Shown here piece after piece: positions 43,977 to 51,717 of a DNA stretch of 64,000 bases. Source of the DNA: Bacteroidales bacterium UBA4333. GTDB taxonomy: Bacteria; Bacteroidota; Bacteroidia; Bacteroidales; Paludibacteraceae. The notes under the pieces are model-generated. The model was not told the DNA's origin. It saw nothing but the letters and a program-made list of their open reading frames with translations, and made no database searches. The DNA lies in assembly GCA_002394335.1 (NCBI GenBank), contig DGTP01000015.1:151016-215015 (forward strand). Reading direction: 5' to 3'. The position numbers were made by a program, and so were the translations under genes. The stretch's first letter is position 1; each line of letters starts with the position of its first letter.

Positions 43977-44450
43977 TTATTCAATAGGTCGCCACATCGG
44001 CACAACCTGCATCCCTTTTTGCTGAAGTTCCAATTGCCGAAAACCACATCGACGATAGAATGATACCGCTTCATATTTCTCTGAGGGAGCAGTTAGACTT
44101 AACGCTGAAACCGTTACAATCTTATATCCTTTTTCCTTTGCAATCTTCACTATTTCACGAATACAAGCCTTCCCTACGCCACCTCTCTGTTTCTCTTTCT
44201 GCACTGCCAGATAAGCAATTTCAAAAGCAAAACCCTCTTCTTCATATCTATCTTGCCCCACAGCAAAGAATGCCACTAATTTCTTGTCATCATCAAACAC
44301 TCCATACGGAATATAATTGTTGGACTTAATTTCCTCTTGGACGGTAGTGTCGTGAAGATCAGCATCCATACAAGGGACTCCACACTCAAAGTCTCTTAAG
44401 AGCGCGAAGTCATCTAACTCAGCATAGTGGTATCCTTCAACAATAGACAT
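43977..44450 (-). CDS. GNAT-family acetyltransferase, possibly toxin-type
   Basis: 157 residues. The acetyl-CoA site is YLAVQKEKQRGGVGKACIRE (R/Q-x-x-G-x-G/A) and the C-terminal ENxxA-like region KYEAVSFYRRCGFRQLE is complete. Stand-alone GNATs next to short partner genes in toxin-antitoxin clusters (TacT/AtaT) acetylate aminoacyl-tRNA; an ordinary housekeeping GNAT is also possible. Its ATGATG start overlaps the stop of the 53-residue gene upstream. Confidence 0.82.
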   Translation of the reverse strand: MSIVEGYHYAELDDFALLRDFECGVPCMDADLHDTTVQEEIKSNNYIPYGVFDDDKKLVAFFAVGQDRYEEEGFAFEIAYLAVQKEKQRGGVGKACIREIVKIAKEKGYKIVTVSALSLTAPSEKYEAVSFYRRCGFRQLELQQKGMQVVPMWRPIE

Positions 44451-44611
44451 CATCTACGCAGCACAACATTAGCGGGTTCCTTTTCAAAAGCGTCAAGAAC
44501 AAAATCCTCATCAGTCAACTTGCCCGCTTGCCGATCAGCAAGAGCCTTTCTTACCGTGCCACGATGCCGCAGACGCATTTCTTTTTCCAATGTACTACTA
44601 AATCCCAACAT
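44450..44611 (-). CDS. 53-residue protein coupled to the GNAT gene
   Basis: Reads MLGFSSTLEKEMRLRHRGTV, then RKALADRQAGKLTDEDFVLD and AFEKEPANVVLRR. Not recognised. Basic N-terminal half and acidic C-terminal half fit a small antitoxin, and the stop overlaps the GNAT start as in toxin-antitoxin pairs. The function is inferred from position only. Promoter at 44666-44697. Confidence 0.6.
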   Translation of the reverse strand: MLGFSSTLEKEMRLRHRGTVRKALADRQAGKLTDEDFVLDAFEKEPANVVLRR

Positions 44612-44665
44612 AACTTTTCTATTTGTGTTTGCCTTTCGGTCTAATTATATTTTTTAAATTCGCTG

Positions 44666-44697
44666 CAAAGATATAAAATTTATTTTATATATGCAAT
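44666..44697 (-). promoter_or_regulatory. Promoter of the 53-residue/GNAT genes
   Basis: Minus strand ATTG (44694-44697, one mismatch to TTTG), 20 bp, TATCTTTG (44666-44673). Confidence 0.55.
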
Positions 44698-44699
44698 TT

Positions 44700-44820
44700 T
44701 TCGGGGTTGTTTTTTGTGCTTTTCGACAATTTATACACAATTTCCGTCAAATTTTCCACTTCCGGCTTCTTTTTCTCATCAGGTAAGGTTTATTTGGAAA
44801 ATTTGTTTTGCATAAGCATT
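44700..44820 (-). pseudogene. Remnant of a giant-surface-protein-like 5' end
   Basis: After leader copy 4 the minus strand reads ATGCTTATGCAAAACAAATT, the same start as the giant surface protein gene, but meets TAA at codon 10 (MLMQNKFSK). The same frame then stays open for ~36 codons (PDEKKKPEVENLTEIVYKLS and on). It looks like a truncated relic of the original first gene behind promoter 44875-44906. Confidence 0.4.
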
Positions 44821-44862
44821 TATTTTTTAAAGTCAAACAAAAAAGGTTTTAATATTTGTAAT
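44800..44862 (-). repeat. Shared leader repeat, copy 4
   Basis: Minus strand: AATATTAAAACCTTTTTTGT, TTGACTTTAAAAAATAAATG CTTATGCAAAACAAATTTT. The only copy with its own consensus promoter directly upstream. Confidence 0.78.
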
Positions 44863-44874
44863 CTATTTCGGGTG

Positions 44875-44906
44875 CAAAGATACAAAAAGTTTTTCATATA
44901 CGCAAG
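44875..44906 (-). promoter_or_regulatory. Promoter ahead of leader copy 4
   Basis: Minus strand CTTG (44903-44906), 20 bp, TATCTTTG (44875-44882). It could drive read-through into the GNAT, MNT-HEPN and RelE-type genes. Confidence 0.55.
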
Positions 44907-44977
44907 CGCGTGAGGGCACGTGCGCTATTTTTACTCTATTTTCGTCAATTTTTACACCTTCGCAAGCCGAAATCAAA

Positions 44978-44993
44978 GGCAGCCGAAGCTGCC
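44978..44993. terminator. GGCAGC-CGAA-GCTGCC hairpin, right copy
   Basis: Six perfect base pairs, flanked by AAA and CTT. Near-copy of the hairpin at 35261-35284 on the other side of the accessory block. Confidence 0.5.
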
Positions 44994-45245
44994 CTTAACT
45001 TTTCTTTGGTCCAAAAAAAATGTTCCCAAAATATGGCGTGAAATTCTCTTTCTTTTTCGTTCACAAATTAAACGAATTGAACGAATTTTTCTTTTTCTTC
45101 CAGTTATAAAAATATTGAGTTTAATGATTGCGCCAACAAAGACAACACACACAAAAAACTGGCGCACTATACACACAAAACAAACATAAAACACCCCAAA
45201 AAGAAGAAAAAAAACACCAAATAAAGCAGAAAAAACACCAAATAA

Positions 45246-45277
45246 TTTGCATATATCAAAAAAAAAGTGTACCTTTG
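45246..45277 (+). promoter_or_regulatory. Promoter facing rho
   Basis: TTTG (45246-45249), 20 bp, TACCTTTG (45270-45277). It is the only consensus plus-strand promoter before rho, so the rho leader would be about 680 nt. Confidence 0.65.
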
Positions 45278-45426
45278 CACCGGAAATTCAAAACCACTCG
45301 CTTTTTTTCCTGACTAACAGAAGTTTTTTTGGATGAAGAATACATGGATTGTGTGCTGGAAAACCGCCAAGGTGCGTTAGAGTGTGGTCTTGATTGTGTG
45401 AGGCTGACGTAGGAAGAACCACCCGG

Positions 45427-45471
45427 AAATCACCCCGTAATCACCCTGTAATCACCCCGTAATCACCCCCT
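45427..45471. repeat. AATCACCCCGT tandem repeat, four copies
   Basis: 11-bp units with one C/T change in the rho leader. Confidence 0.75.
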
Positions 45472-45501
45472 TCTGGACTAATGAATAACTAATAATGAAT
45501 A

Positions 45502-45549
45502 TAGTGAATATCAGGAGGTTGTCGCAAAGATGCGACAAAAATGGATGAT
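45502..45549 (+). repeat. 48-bp dispersed repeat with perfect hairpin, right copy
   Basis: TAGTGAATATCAGGAGGTTG then TCGCAAAGATGCGACAAAAA TGGATGATG; inverted near-copy of 33735-33782 with about six differences. Core TTGTCGCAAAGATGCGACAA is identical. Confidence 0.8.
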
Positions 45550-45633
45550 GAGATGAGGAGTGTTGCGATAATTTTAGAAAAAAAAACATTTTTATCCATA
45601 AAAGAAACAATAAGAAATAATAAAAGAAACAAT

Positions 45634-45910
45634 TTTTATTTGTACACAGATTACACAGATTTTTATTTGTCAACAATTATCAAAAATTATCCAACAATTT
45701 TATTTGTACACAGATTAAACAGATTTTTTATTTGTCAACAATTACCAAAAATTATCCAACAATTTTATTTGTACACAGATTACACAGATAACACAGATTT
45801 TTTATTGGTCAAAAATTACCAAAAATTATTCAAAAATTTTATTTGTACACAGATTAAACAGATAACACAGATTTTTTTGTTGGTCAAAAATTACCAAAAA
45901 TTATCCAACA
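45634..45910 (+). repeat. Tandem array of the 'ACACAGATT' unit, four copies
   Basis: Units of 64-74 bp: ATTTGTACACAGATTACACA, GATTTTTTATTGGTCAAAAA, TTACCAAAAATTATCCAACA ATTTT. This is the reverse complement of the arrays at 34.5-35.2 kb. It ends ~55 bp before the rho start. Confidence 0.88.
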
Positions 45911-45963
45911 ATAAGAAATAATAAGAAATAATAGGAAATAATAGAAAATAATAAAAACCATAT

Positions 45964-47877
45964 ATGCAATACGATTTAAGTAAACTGGAGCGGATGACGC
46001 TCGAAGAAGTGCGCGAGATCGCCCAGAACATGGGTATCAAAGCACGACGCTCACAAGGACTGCGCGAACTGAGTTACATGATTTTAGACGCGCAGGCAGA
46101 CAACCGTGCCGCCGAGGTACAAGCCAAAATGGACGCCAAAGCCGAACGCAAAGCAGCCGAAGGCGACAAACCCAAACGCGAACGTACACGCGTGACCGTC
46201 AAACAAACCAAAGCGAAGAAGATCAACACCGCCAACATGGTGGACGAAAACCGCGTAGTGACCGTAGGTGCGCCACAGGAAGAGATGAAAGAGATGATCG
46301 AACGCAACAAACAAAACAACCACAAACCCAACAAGACAGTCCTCGCCATAGACGCCAAGAAGCCGTTGCCGCTGCTGAGCAAAGACGAACTGCCGGAGAA
46401 AGCCAAAAGCCAGGAAAAGGCGGCAGAAGAAGCCGTTGCAGAAGGAGCAGTGGCAGGTGCAGCGACAGCAGCCAAAGCGGCTGTAACAGAAGGAGTTGCG
46501 GCAGAAGGGGCAAAAGCCGAAAACGCCACTCCCGCAGAGGAGAAACCGGCACCCAAGAAACGCGGCCGCAAGCCCAAGAAAGCAGTAGCCGAAGAAGCAG
46601 CCGAAGCAACCAAAGCAGCCAAAGAGACCACTCCTGAGCAGGCACAACAGGCTGAAAACCAATCGTCAACGAAAGAGACGGAAGACAAGCAAGCCAACGA
46701 AAACAAGAAAGAGTCTAACGAGCCGAAGAAGAAAAACCGTTTCTCGATTGACTTAGGGGACAATGTGATTGCGATGGGTACGTTGGAGTGCGCTGCGGAC
46801 GGTTACGGCTTCCTGCGTTCGGCAGACTACAACTACCTGCCGAGTCCTGATGACGTATATGTCAGCAAAGAGCAGATCCGCAACTACGGTCTGAAACCGG
46901 GCGACACCGTGGAGTGCACGGTACGCATAAACCCGCAGCCGGACAAGTACTTCCCGATGGACAAGGTAATCCGTATCAACGGTCTGGAGCCGGAGAAAGC
47001 CAAGAAGCGTGTGGCATTCGAGCACCTCACCCCCCTCTTCCCGAACGAGAAATTCAAACTCTGCAAGGGTCACAACGATCCGCTGAGTGTGCGTATCATC
47101 GATCTTTTTGCACCGATAGGCAAGGGTCAGCGCGGACTGATCGTAGCGCAGCCTAAAACCGGTAAAACGGTGTTGCTCAAGGACATAGCCAATGCCATCA
47201 GCGCCAACCACCCGGAGGTGTACATGATCGTACTGCTGATAGACGAGCGTCCGGAGGAGGTGACCGACATGGCGCGCAGCGTAGATGCCGAAGTGATCGC
47301 ATCGACGTTCGACGAGCCGGCAGAGAACCACGTGAAAGTGGCTAATATCGTGCACGAGAAAGCCAAGAGACTTGTGGAAAGCGGTCACGATGTGGTGATA
47401 TTATTAGATTCGATCACGCGTCTTGCACGCGCGTATAATACGGTGGCACCGTCCAGCGGCAAGGTGCTGTCAGGCGGTGTGGAAGCACAGGCTCTTCATA
47501 AGCCGAAACGCTTCTTCGGAGCAGCGCGTAACATCGAAGGCGGCGGCAGTCTGACGATCATCGCTACGGCGCTGACAGAGACCGGAAGCAAGATGGACGA
47601 CCTGATCTTCGAGGAGTTCAAGGGCACGGGTAACATGGAGTTGCAGCTTGACCGCAAGTTGGCTAACCGCCGTATCTTCCCAGCCGTAGATATACCTGCA
47701 TCGAGCACGCGCCGAGACGACCTGTTGCTGCCGCAAGACGTGCTGACGCGCATGTGGCAGATCCGCAAGCAGTTAAGCGACATGAACGGCACGGAAGCCA
47801 TGGATACGCTCAAGAACTACATGGAGCGGACAGAGGACAATGACGAGTTTTTGTTAGCAGTTAACGGAGCACGTTAA
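45964..47877 (+). CDS. rho: Transcription termination factor Rho with long N-terminal insertion
   Basis: 637 residues; E. coli Rho has 419. RNA-dependent hexameric helicase that ends transcription. Rho_N-like helix-loop at 1-40 (LERMTLEEVREIAQNMGIKA); an Ala/Lys/Glu-rich low-complexity insertion at about 55-255 with an AT-hook-like KKRGRKPKKA; cold-shock RNA-binding domain at about 260-330 (GYGFLRSADYNYLPSPDDVY); ATPase with AQPKTGKTVLL (Walker A), VVILLDSITRLARAYN (Walker B) and the R-loop SGKVLSGGV. Such insertions are common in Bacteroidota Rho. The long leader hints at autoregulation. Confidence 0.96.
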   Translation: MQYDLSKLERMTLEEVREIAQNMGIKARRSQGLRELSYMILDAQADNRAAEVQAKMDAKAERKAAEGDKPKRERTRVTVKQTKAKKINTANMVDENRVVTVGAPQEEMKEMIERNKQNNHKPNKTVLAIDAKKPLPLLSKDELPEKAKSQEKAAEEAVAEGAVAGAATAAKAAVTEGVAAEGAKAENATPAEEKPAPKKRGRKPKKAVAEEAAEATKAAKETTPEQAQQAENQSSTKETEDKQANENKKESNEPKKKNRFSIDLGDNVIAMGTLECAADGYGFLRSADYNYLPSPDDVYVSKEQIRNYGLKPGDTVECTVRINPQPDKYFPMDKVIRINGLEPEKAKKRVAFEHLTPLFPNEKFKLCKGHNDPLSVRIIDLFAPIGKGQRGLIVAQPKTGKTVLLKDIANAISANHPEVYMIVLLIDERPEEVTDMARSVDAEVIASTFDEPAENHVKVANIVHEKAKRLVESGHDVVILLDSITRLARAYNTVAPSSGKVLSGGVEAQALHKPKRFFGAARNIEGGGSLTIIATALTETGSKMDDLIFEEFKGTGNMELQLDRKLANRRIFPAVDIPASSTRRDDLLLPQDVLTRMWQIRKQLSDMNGTEAMDTLKNYMERTEDNDEFLLAVNGAR

Positions 47878-47919
47878 CTGCTGACCGGCTGCGCCTGTAA
47901 GATTGCTGCGCTGACAGAT

Positions 47920-48366
47920 ATGAAGATTCTGATCTTGAACGGACCGAATTTGAACCGTCTGGGGTTGCGGAAGCCAGAGATATATGGCAGACAAACGATG
48001 GCACAAATTTTGTTGGACATCCAAAAACGATGGCCCGATGTGCATTTCGTGTACCGGCAATCCAACCACGAAGGAGACCTGATAGACTGGATTCAAGAGC
48101 CTTCAGCCTTCAGCCTTCAGCCGTCAGATGTAGCCGGTATCGTGCTGAATGCCGGTGGCTACAGCCACACGAGTGTGGCGTTGCGCGATGCGGTAGAAGA
48201 GTGTGAAGTGCCGGTGGTGGAAGTGCATATAAGCGATATCAGCCAGCGGGAGGAGTTCCGGCGGGTGAGTCTGCTGACCGACGTGTGCGCCCACTCTATC
48301 ATCGGGCACGGCACGGAAGGATACAAAGAAGCTGTGGAGTGGCTGAGTGAAAGAGTGAAAGAGTGA
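47920..48366 (+). CDS. aroQ: 3-dehydroquinate dehydratase, type II
   Basis: 148 residues. Shikimate pathway: dehydrates 3-dehydroquinate. Motifs: ILNGPNLNRLGLRKPEIYG (active-site Arg and Tyr), QSNHEGDLIDWIQE, NAGGYSHTSVALRDAV and VVEVHISDI (catalytic His). Between 'DWIQE' and 'VAGIVLNAG' the residues PSAFSLQPSD are encoded by four CCTTCAG heptamers and look inserted. The C-terminal SERVKE and the stop codon come from a GAGTGAAA octamer repeat. 42 bp after rho. Confidence 0.94.
   Translation: MKILILNGPNLNRLGLRKPEIYGRQTMAQILLDIQKRWPDVHFVYRQSNHEGDLIDWIQEPSAFSLQPSDVAGIVLNAGGYSHTSVALRDAVEECEVPVVEVHISDISQREEFRRVSLLTDVCAHSIIGHGTEGYKEAVEWLSERVKE
48100..48127. repeat. CCTTCAG heptamer array inside aroQ
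   Basis: Four units, the last CCGTCAG. The same CTGANNG heptamer family forms the arrays at 61486-61514 and 61528-61552 before pnp. Confidence 0.85.
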
Positions 48367-48368
48367 AG
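48345..48368. repeat. GAGTGAAA octamer array at the 3' end of aroQ
   Basis: Three units; the aroQ TGA stop is inside the third, six bases before the next gene's ATG at 48374. Confidence 0.75.
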
Positions 48369-48373
48369 GATTT

Positions 48374-50929
48374 ATGAAACGATTACTCAATATTATTTTA
48401 TGCGTGACGCTCGCGTTAGGCGCGTGGGCGGAGAACATAGTGACCGGAAAGGTGGTGGATAAAGCCTCCGGTGACGTGATTGACTTTGCCAATGTAAGCA
48501 TTTCCAAACAAGGCAGTACCACCCCGATAGACGGCACAGTAACCGATGCTACGGGTAGTTTTAAGATTTCGGGTCTGAAAAACGGCCAGTATGTGCTGAC
48601 GGTGAGTTTTATGGGTTATATCAGCCTGACGAAAAACTTCACGCTCAGCGGCAAAGACCTGAACTTAGGGCGCTTGGGCATGAAAGAAGATACGCGTGTG
48701 CTCCAGGAAGTGGAGGTAGTGGCGCAAGCCAGTTCGATGAAGTTCGAGCTGGACAAGAAAGTGTTCACCGTAGATCAGAACATCGCTTCGGCAGGTGCGA
48801 GTGTGACGGATGTGTTAGAGAACATACCTTCGGTAGATGTGGACCAGGAGGGAACAATCAGTCTGCGCAACTCGGAGGACGTAGAGATATGGATCAACGG
48901 CAAGCCGGCAGGACTGACCAGCGAGAACCGCGGTCAGGTGCTGCAACAGATGCCTGCCGGAACAATCGAGAAGATCGAGGTGATCACCAACCCGAGTGCC
49001 AAATTCTCACCGGAAGGAACATCGGGTATCATCAATTTAGTGATGAAAAAAGACCGCAGTGCCGGCTATTACGGTTCGGTACAAGCCGGTCTGGACTATG
49101 CGTTAGCCTCACCATGGAATGTGCCACCGGGCGCCAATGTGGGATTAAATCTCAACTTCAATGCAGGTCCGGTGGACGGCTATTTCAATGTCGGATACCG
49201 TTACCACATAAGCAACGGCGGCAGCAAGACCGACCGTTACAACCTGAGCGGAACGGGTGCGCAGGAGTTGGACTCCAGCCTGATAACCAACCACTTGGTG
49301 CAAGAAGGGCAACAGACCCACCGCGGCGGAGGACTGTTCGCGAGAGCAGGACTGAACTTCCGTCTGGCAGAGGGTCACACGTTAGGCGTGAGCGGTTTTG
49401 GCATGGTGAGCGAACCGAACGTGTTCAAGATGAGCAACAGCACCCACCGTACGTACCTGCTGACGGATCCGCTCGGCAATGTGCTGCGCCAATACACGCG
49501 TGACCAGAACAGCACGGGTTCGCATCCGGGCGGCAATGCGACGTTGGATTATACCTTTGAGCTGGACAACCACAAACTGATGGTGAGCGGCACGTATAAC
49601 AACTTCAGTTTCAACCAACTTACGGACTACACGCAGATTGAAGATGCACGCGATACGCTGTTCCAAGACCAGAACAGCGAAAGCAAGGAGCAGTCGATAG
49701 AGATCAAAGCCGACTATGAGTGGAAACCTACCCCGCAGAGCCGTCTGGAAGCCGGCTACGACTACACGCGCGGCTGGAACAACAGTCTGGCGGACGCGCA
49801 TAATATCCGGAACGGCAGTTCGGTGGAGTTGCCGACCTACTATGCCGATTTCAACGGTTTGACGCAAAATCACGCGCTGTATATCACGTACGGCAACCGG
49901 TTCTGGGACAAGCTGTCGATCCAAGTGGGTCTGCGCGGCGAATATTACATGCGTCACTTGGAGTCGTTCTACAAGGACGGTACCGGCACGGTGCAAGACT
50001 CCTATGCCGCTTTCCCGAACAAGAAAGACACGGCTTATTTCCAGATTTTCCCGAGTGCGTATATCAGTTATGATTTCGGCAACGGGCACGAGTTGCAGTT
50101 GAACTATACGCGTCGTGTGAACCGCCCGTGGGGACACCAGATCAATCCGCGAATGGATTTCAGCGACAGTACGAATATCAGTTACGGTAACGTAGATCTG
50201 TTGCCGGCGTACTCGAACAACCTGGAGCTGAACTACCTCAAGACCTGGGACAGACACACGCTGAGTGCCGGTGTGTTCTGGAAATACCGTGAAGGTGCAG
50301 TACAGAACATCAAATACATGGACGGGGACGTAATGAAAAACACCTATCTTAATATCGCAAGACGACAAGATTTGGGTGTGGAAGTTGTCGCCAAGAACAA
50401 GCTCTTCGGTGAGGTGTTGCAGCTGACGACCAGTGCGAATTTCTACTGGAACAACGTAGCGGCGGTACACGACACCATCAGCCACTTGGGCGATGTAATC
50501 CCTGTCAATCTGGAGGGGCAGAATATCTTCGCTGGTTCGGTGAGAATCAATGCGCAGTTTATGTTCACGAAGAATTTCACGGGTCAGATCACGGGTAACT
50601 ACCGCTCTCCGCGGGTAGTGGCACAGGGAACAACGAGTCACAGTTACTCGATAGACATAGGCCTGAGACACACGTTCCTGAACAAACAACTGGCTTTAGC
50701 ACTGAACGTGCGCGACCTGCTGGACAGCCGTTCACGCCGCAACACGACCTGGGGCGAAGGGTTCTATCAGTTCAGCGAGAACAGATGGCACAGCCGTACC
50801 GTCAGTCTGACGCTGACTTACAACTTCGGTAACCAGCAAGGACACCGTCGCGGCAGACAAGGAGGAGATGACTTAGGCGGCGGAAGCGACGACTTCGACG
50901 ACAGCGGAAACAGCAGTAGTGACTATTGA
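48374..50929 (+). CDS. Outer membrane beta-barrel receptor (TonB-receptor-like)
   Basis: 851 residues. Signal peptide 1-19; carboxypeptidase-regulatory-like domain at about 20-105 (NIVTGKVVDKASGDVIDFAN, SGLKNGQYVLTVSFMGY); plug at about 115-215 (VTDVLENIPSVDVDQEGTIS, TNPSAKFSPEGTSGIINLV); then a barrel of the 'outer membrane beta-barrel family' type. The C-terminus is odd: after the last strand (SLTLTYNFG) there is a 30-residue Gly/Asp/Ser-rich tail instead of a terminal aromatic. Ligand unknown. Followed by a porT-like gene. Confidence 0.87.
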   Translation: MKRLLNIILCVTLALGAWAENIVTGKVVDKASGDVIDFANVSISKQGSTTPIDGTVTDATGSFKISGLKNGQYVLTVSFMGYISLTKNFTLSGKDLNLGRLGMKEDTRVLQEVEVVAQASSMKFELDKKVFTVDQNIASAGASVTDVLENIPSVDVDQEGTISLRNSEDVEIWINGKPAGLTSENRGQVLQQMPAGTIEKIEVITNPSAKFSPEGTSGIINLVMKKDRSAGYYGSVQAGLDYALASPWNVPPGANVGLNLNFNAGPVDGYFNVGYRYHISNGGSKTDRYNLSGTGAQELDSSLITNHLVQEGQQTHRGGGLFARAGLNFRLAEGHTLGVSGFGMVSEPNVFKMSNSTHRTYLLTDPLGNVLRQYTRDQNSTGSHPGGNATLDYTFELDNHKLMVSGTYNNFSFNQLTDYTQIEDARDTLFQDQNSESKEQSIEIKADYEWKPTPQSRLEAGYDYTRGWNNSLADAHNIRNGSSVELPTYYADFNGLTQNHALYITYGNRFWDKLSIQVGLRGEYYMRHLESFYKDGTGTVQDSYAAFPNKKDTAYFQIFPSAYISYDFGNGHELQLNYTRRVNRPWGHQINPRMDFSDSTNISYGNVDLLPAYSNNLELNYLKTWDRHTLSAGVFWKYREGAVQNIKYMDGDVMKNTYLNIARRQDLGVEVVAKNKLFGEVLQLTTSANFYWNNVAAVHDTISHLGDVIPVNLEGQNIFAGSVRINAQFMFTKNFTGQITGNYRSPRVVAQGTTSHSYSIDIGLRHTFLNKQLALALNVRDLLDSRSRRNTTWGEGFYQFSENRWHSRTVSLTLTYNFGNQQGHRRGRQGGDDLGGGSDDFDDSGNSSSDY

Positions 50930-50962
50930 GAGGGGAAAGGTGAAAGAGGAAAGGTGAAAAAT
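50928..50962. repeat. GAAAGGT/GAAAGAG heptamer array before the porT-like gene
   Basis: Four to five 7-bp units from the stop of the receptor gene into the apparent 5' end of the next gene. Confidence 0.7.
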
Positions 50963-51000
50963 TAAAGATCAGAGATACGAAAAGAAATCGGTTTATAGAA

Positions 51001-51717
51001 ATGGCGGTGCTATGTGCCATGTTGGTATGCAGCACGGGTATGAAAGCGCAGAACAATCCGTATGTGGATGACCGGCGTGTGCATTTCGGTTTCCAGTTAG
51101 GTCTGAACTTCATGAGTTTCAGCGTGAAAGACTCCGAAGTGCCGATCGTGAACCCCCTGACGGGAGAGACAGAAGTGTACCATGCGCGAGTGAGCAGTAT
51201 ATTGCCGGGATTCAATGTGGGCTTTATCACCGATGTCAGACTGAGCCGCCACCTGAGTCTGAGATGTACTCCGGGCATGCAGTTCTCCAGCCGTACGCTG
51301 ACTTACAAGACCGAGTCGGGCAAGCCGGTAGAAGGCAGTCTGGGAAACAAGGAAAAGACCGACGTGCTGTCCATTCCGGTATATATCCCGCTGTACCTCA
51401 AATGGGCGGCAGAACGCGAAGGCAACTATCGTCCGTACGTGATCGGCGGCGGCGGTGTGGCGTTTAATGTCAGCCGCGACAGAGAGAAACCGATCCTACT
51501 CAACACGATGGATTACTTCTGCGAAGTGGGATTAGGATGCGATTTCTATTTCTCATGGTTCAAGTTCTGCCCCGAAATCACCTACCGTATCGGTTTTGCG
51601 AACCAGCTGTCGCCTACCAAGGGGCGGATGGAGCTTCCCCCGCAGGACTTCTTCTACACTGAATCCATCGACCGTCTGCTAAGCAGGCAGCTGGTACTGA
51701 CTTTCAATTTTGAATAA
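51001..51717 (+). CDS. porT: PorT-like outer membrane protein (type IX secretion)
   Basis: 238 residues. Family pattern: HFGFQLGLNFMSFSVKDSE, ILPGFNVGFITDVRLSRHLS, PVYIPLYLKWAAEREGNYRP and FKFCPEITYRIGF. PorT is an outer-membrane barrel needed for type IX secretion. The ATG at 51001 gives a signal sequence without a basic start (MAVLCAMLVCSTGMKAQ). The same frame continues upstream with KIRDTKRNRFIE, which would supply it, but has no ATG before a stop in the heptamer repeat. The real start may be a non-ATG codon. The stop overlaps the next gene (TAATG). Confidence 0.85.
   Translation: MAVLCAMLVCSTGMKAQNNPYVDDRRVHFGFQLGLNFMSFSVKDSEVPIVNPLTGETEVYHARVSSILPGFNVGFITDVRLSRHLSLRCTPGMQFSSRTLTYKTESGKPVEGSLGNKEKTDVLSIPVYIPLYLKWAAEREGNYRPYVIGGGGVAFNVSRDREKPILLNTMDYFCEVGLGCDFYFSWFKFCPEITYRIGFANQLSPTKGRMELPPQDFFYTESIDRLLSRQLVLTFNFE

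Larger units (their letters stand above)
44612..45963. other. Large AT-rich intergenic region between the accessory block and rho
   Basis: No conserved gene is seen. It holds two minus-strand promoters (44666-44697 and 44875-44906), leader repeat copy 4 with a dead remnant (44700-44862), a GGCAGC hairpin (44978-44993), words like AATTAAACGAATTGAACGAA (45066-45085), a plus-strand promoter (45246-45277), a 15-codon open frame at 45333-45380 of uncertain meaning, an AATCACCCCGT tandem (45427-45471), the dispersed hairpin repeat (45502-45549), a tandem array (45634-45910) and an AATAAGAAAT repeat (45910-45953). Confidence 0.7.

Noticed and set aside
42509..44862. Integron-like cassette array (toxin-antitoxin genes separated by a repeat containing GTTAAAC)
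   Set aside because: No integrase is present, the repeats show no attC-like imperfect palindrome, and they sit at gene starts as leaders rather than as recombination sites after each gene.
45333..45380. 15-codon open frame (MKNTWIVCWKTAKVR) as a leader peptide gene of rho
   Set aside because: Too short and without supporting context; noted only as part of the intergenic region.
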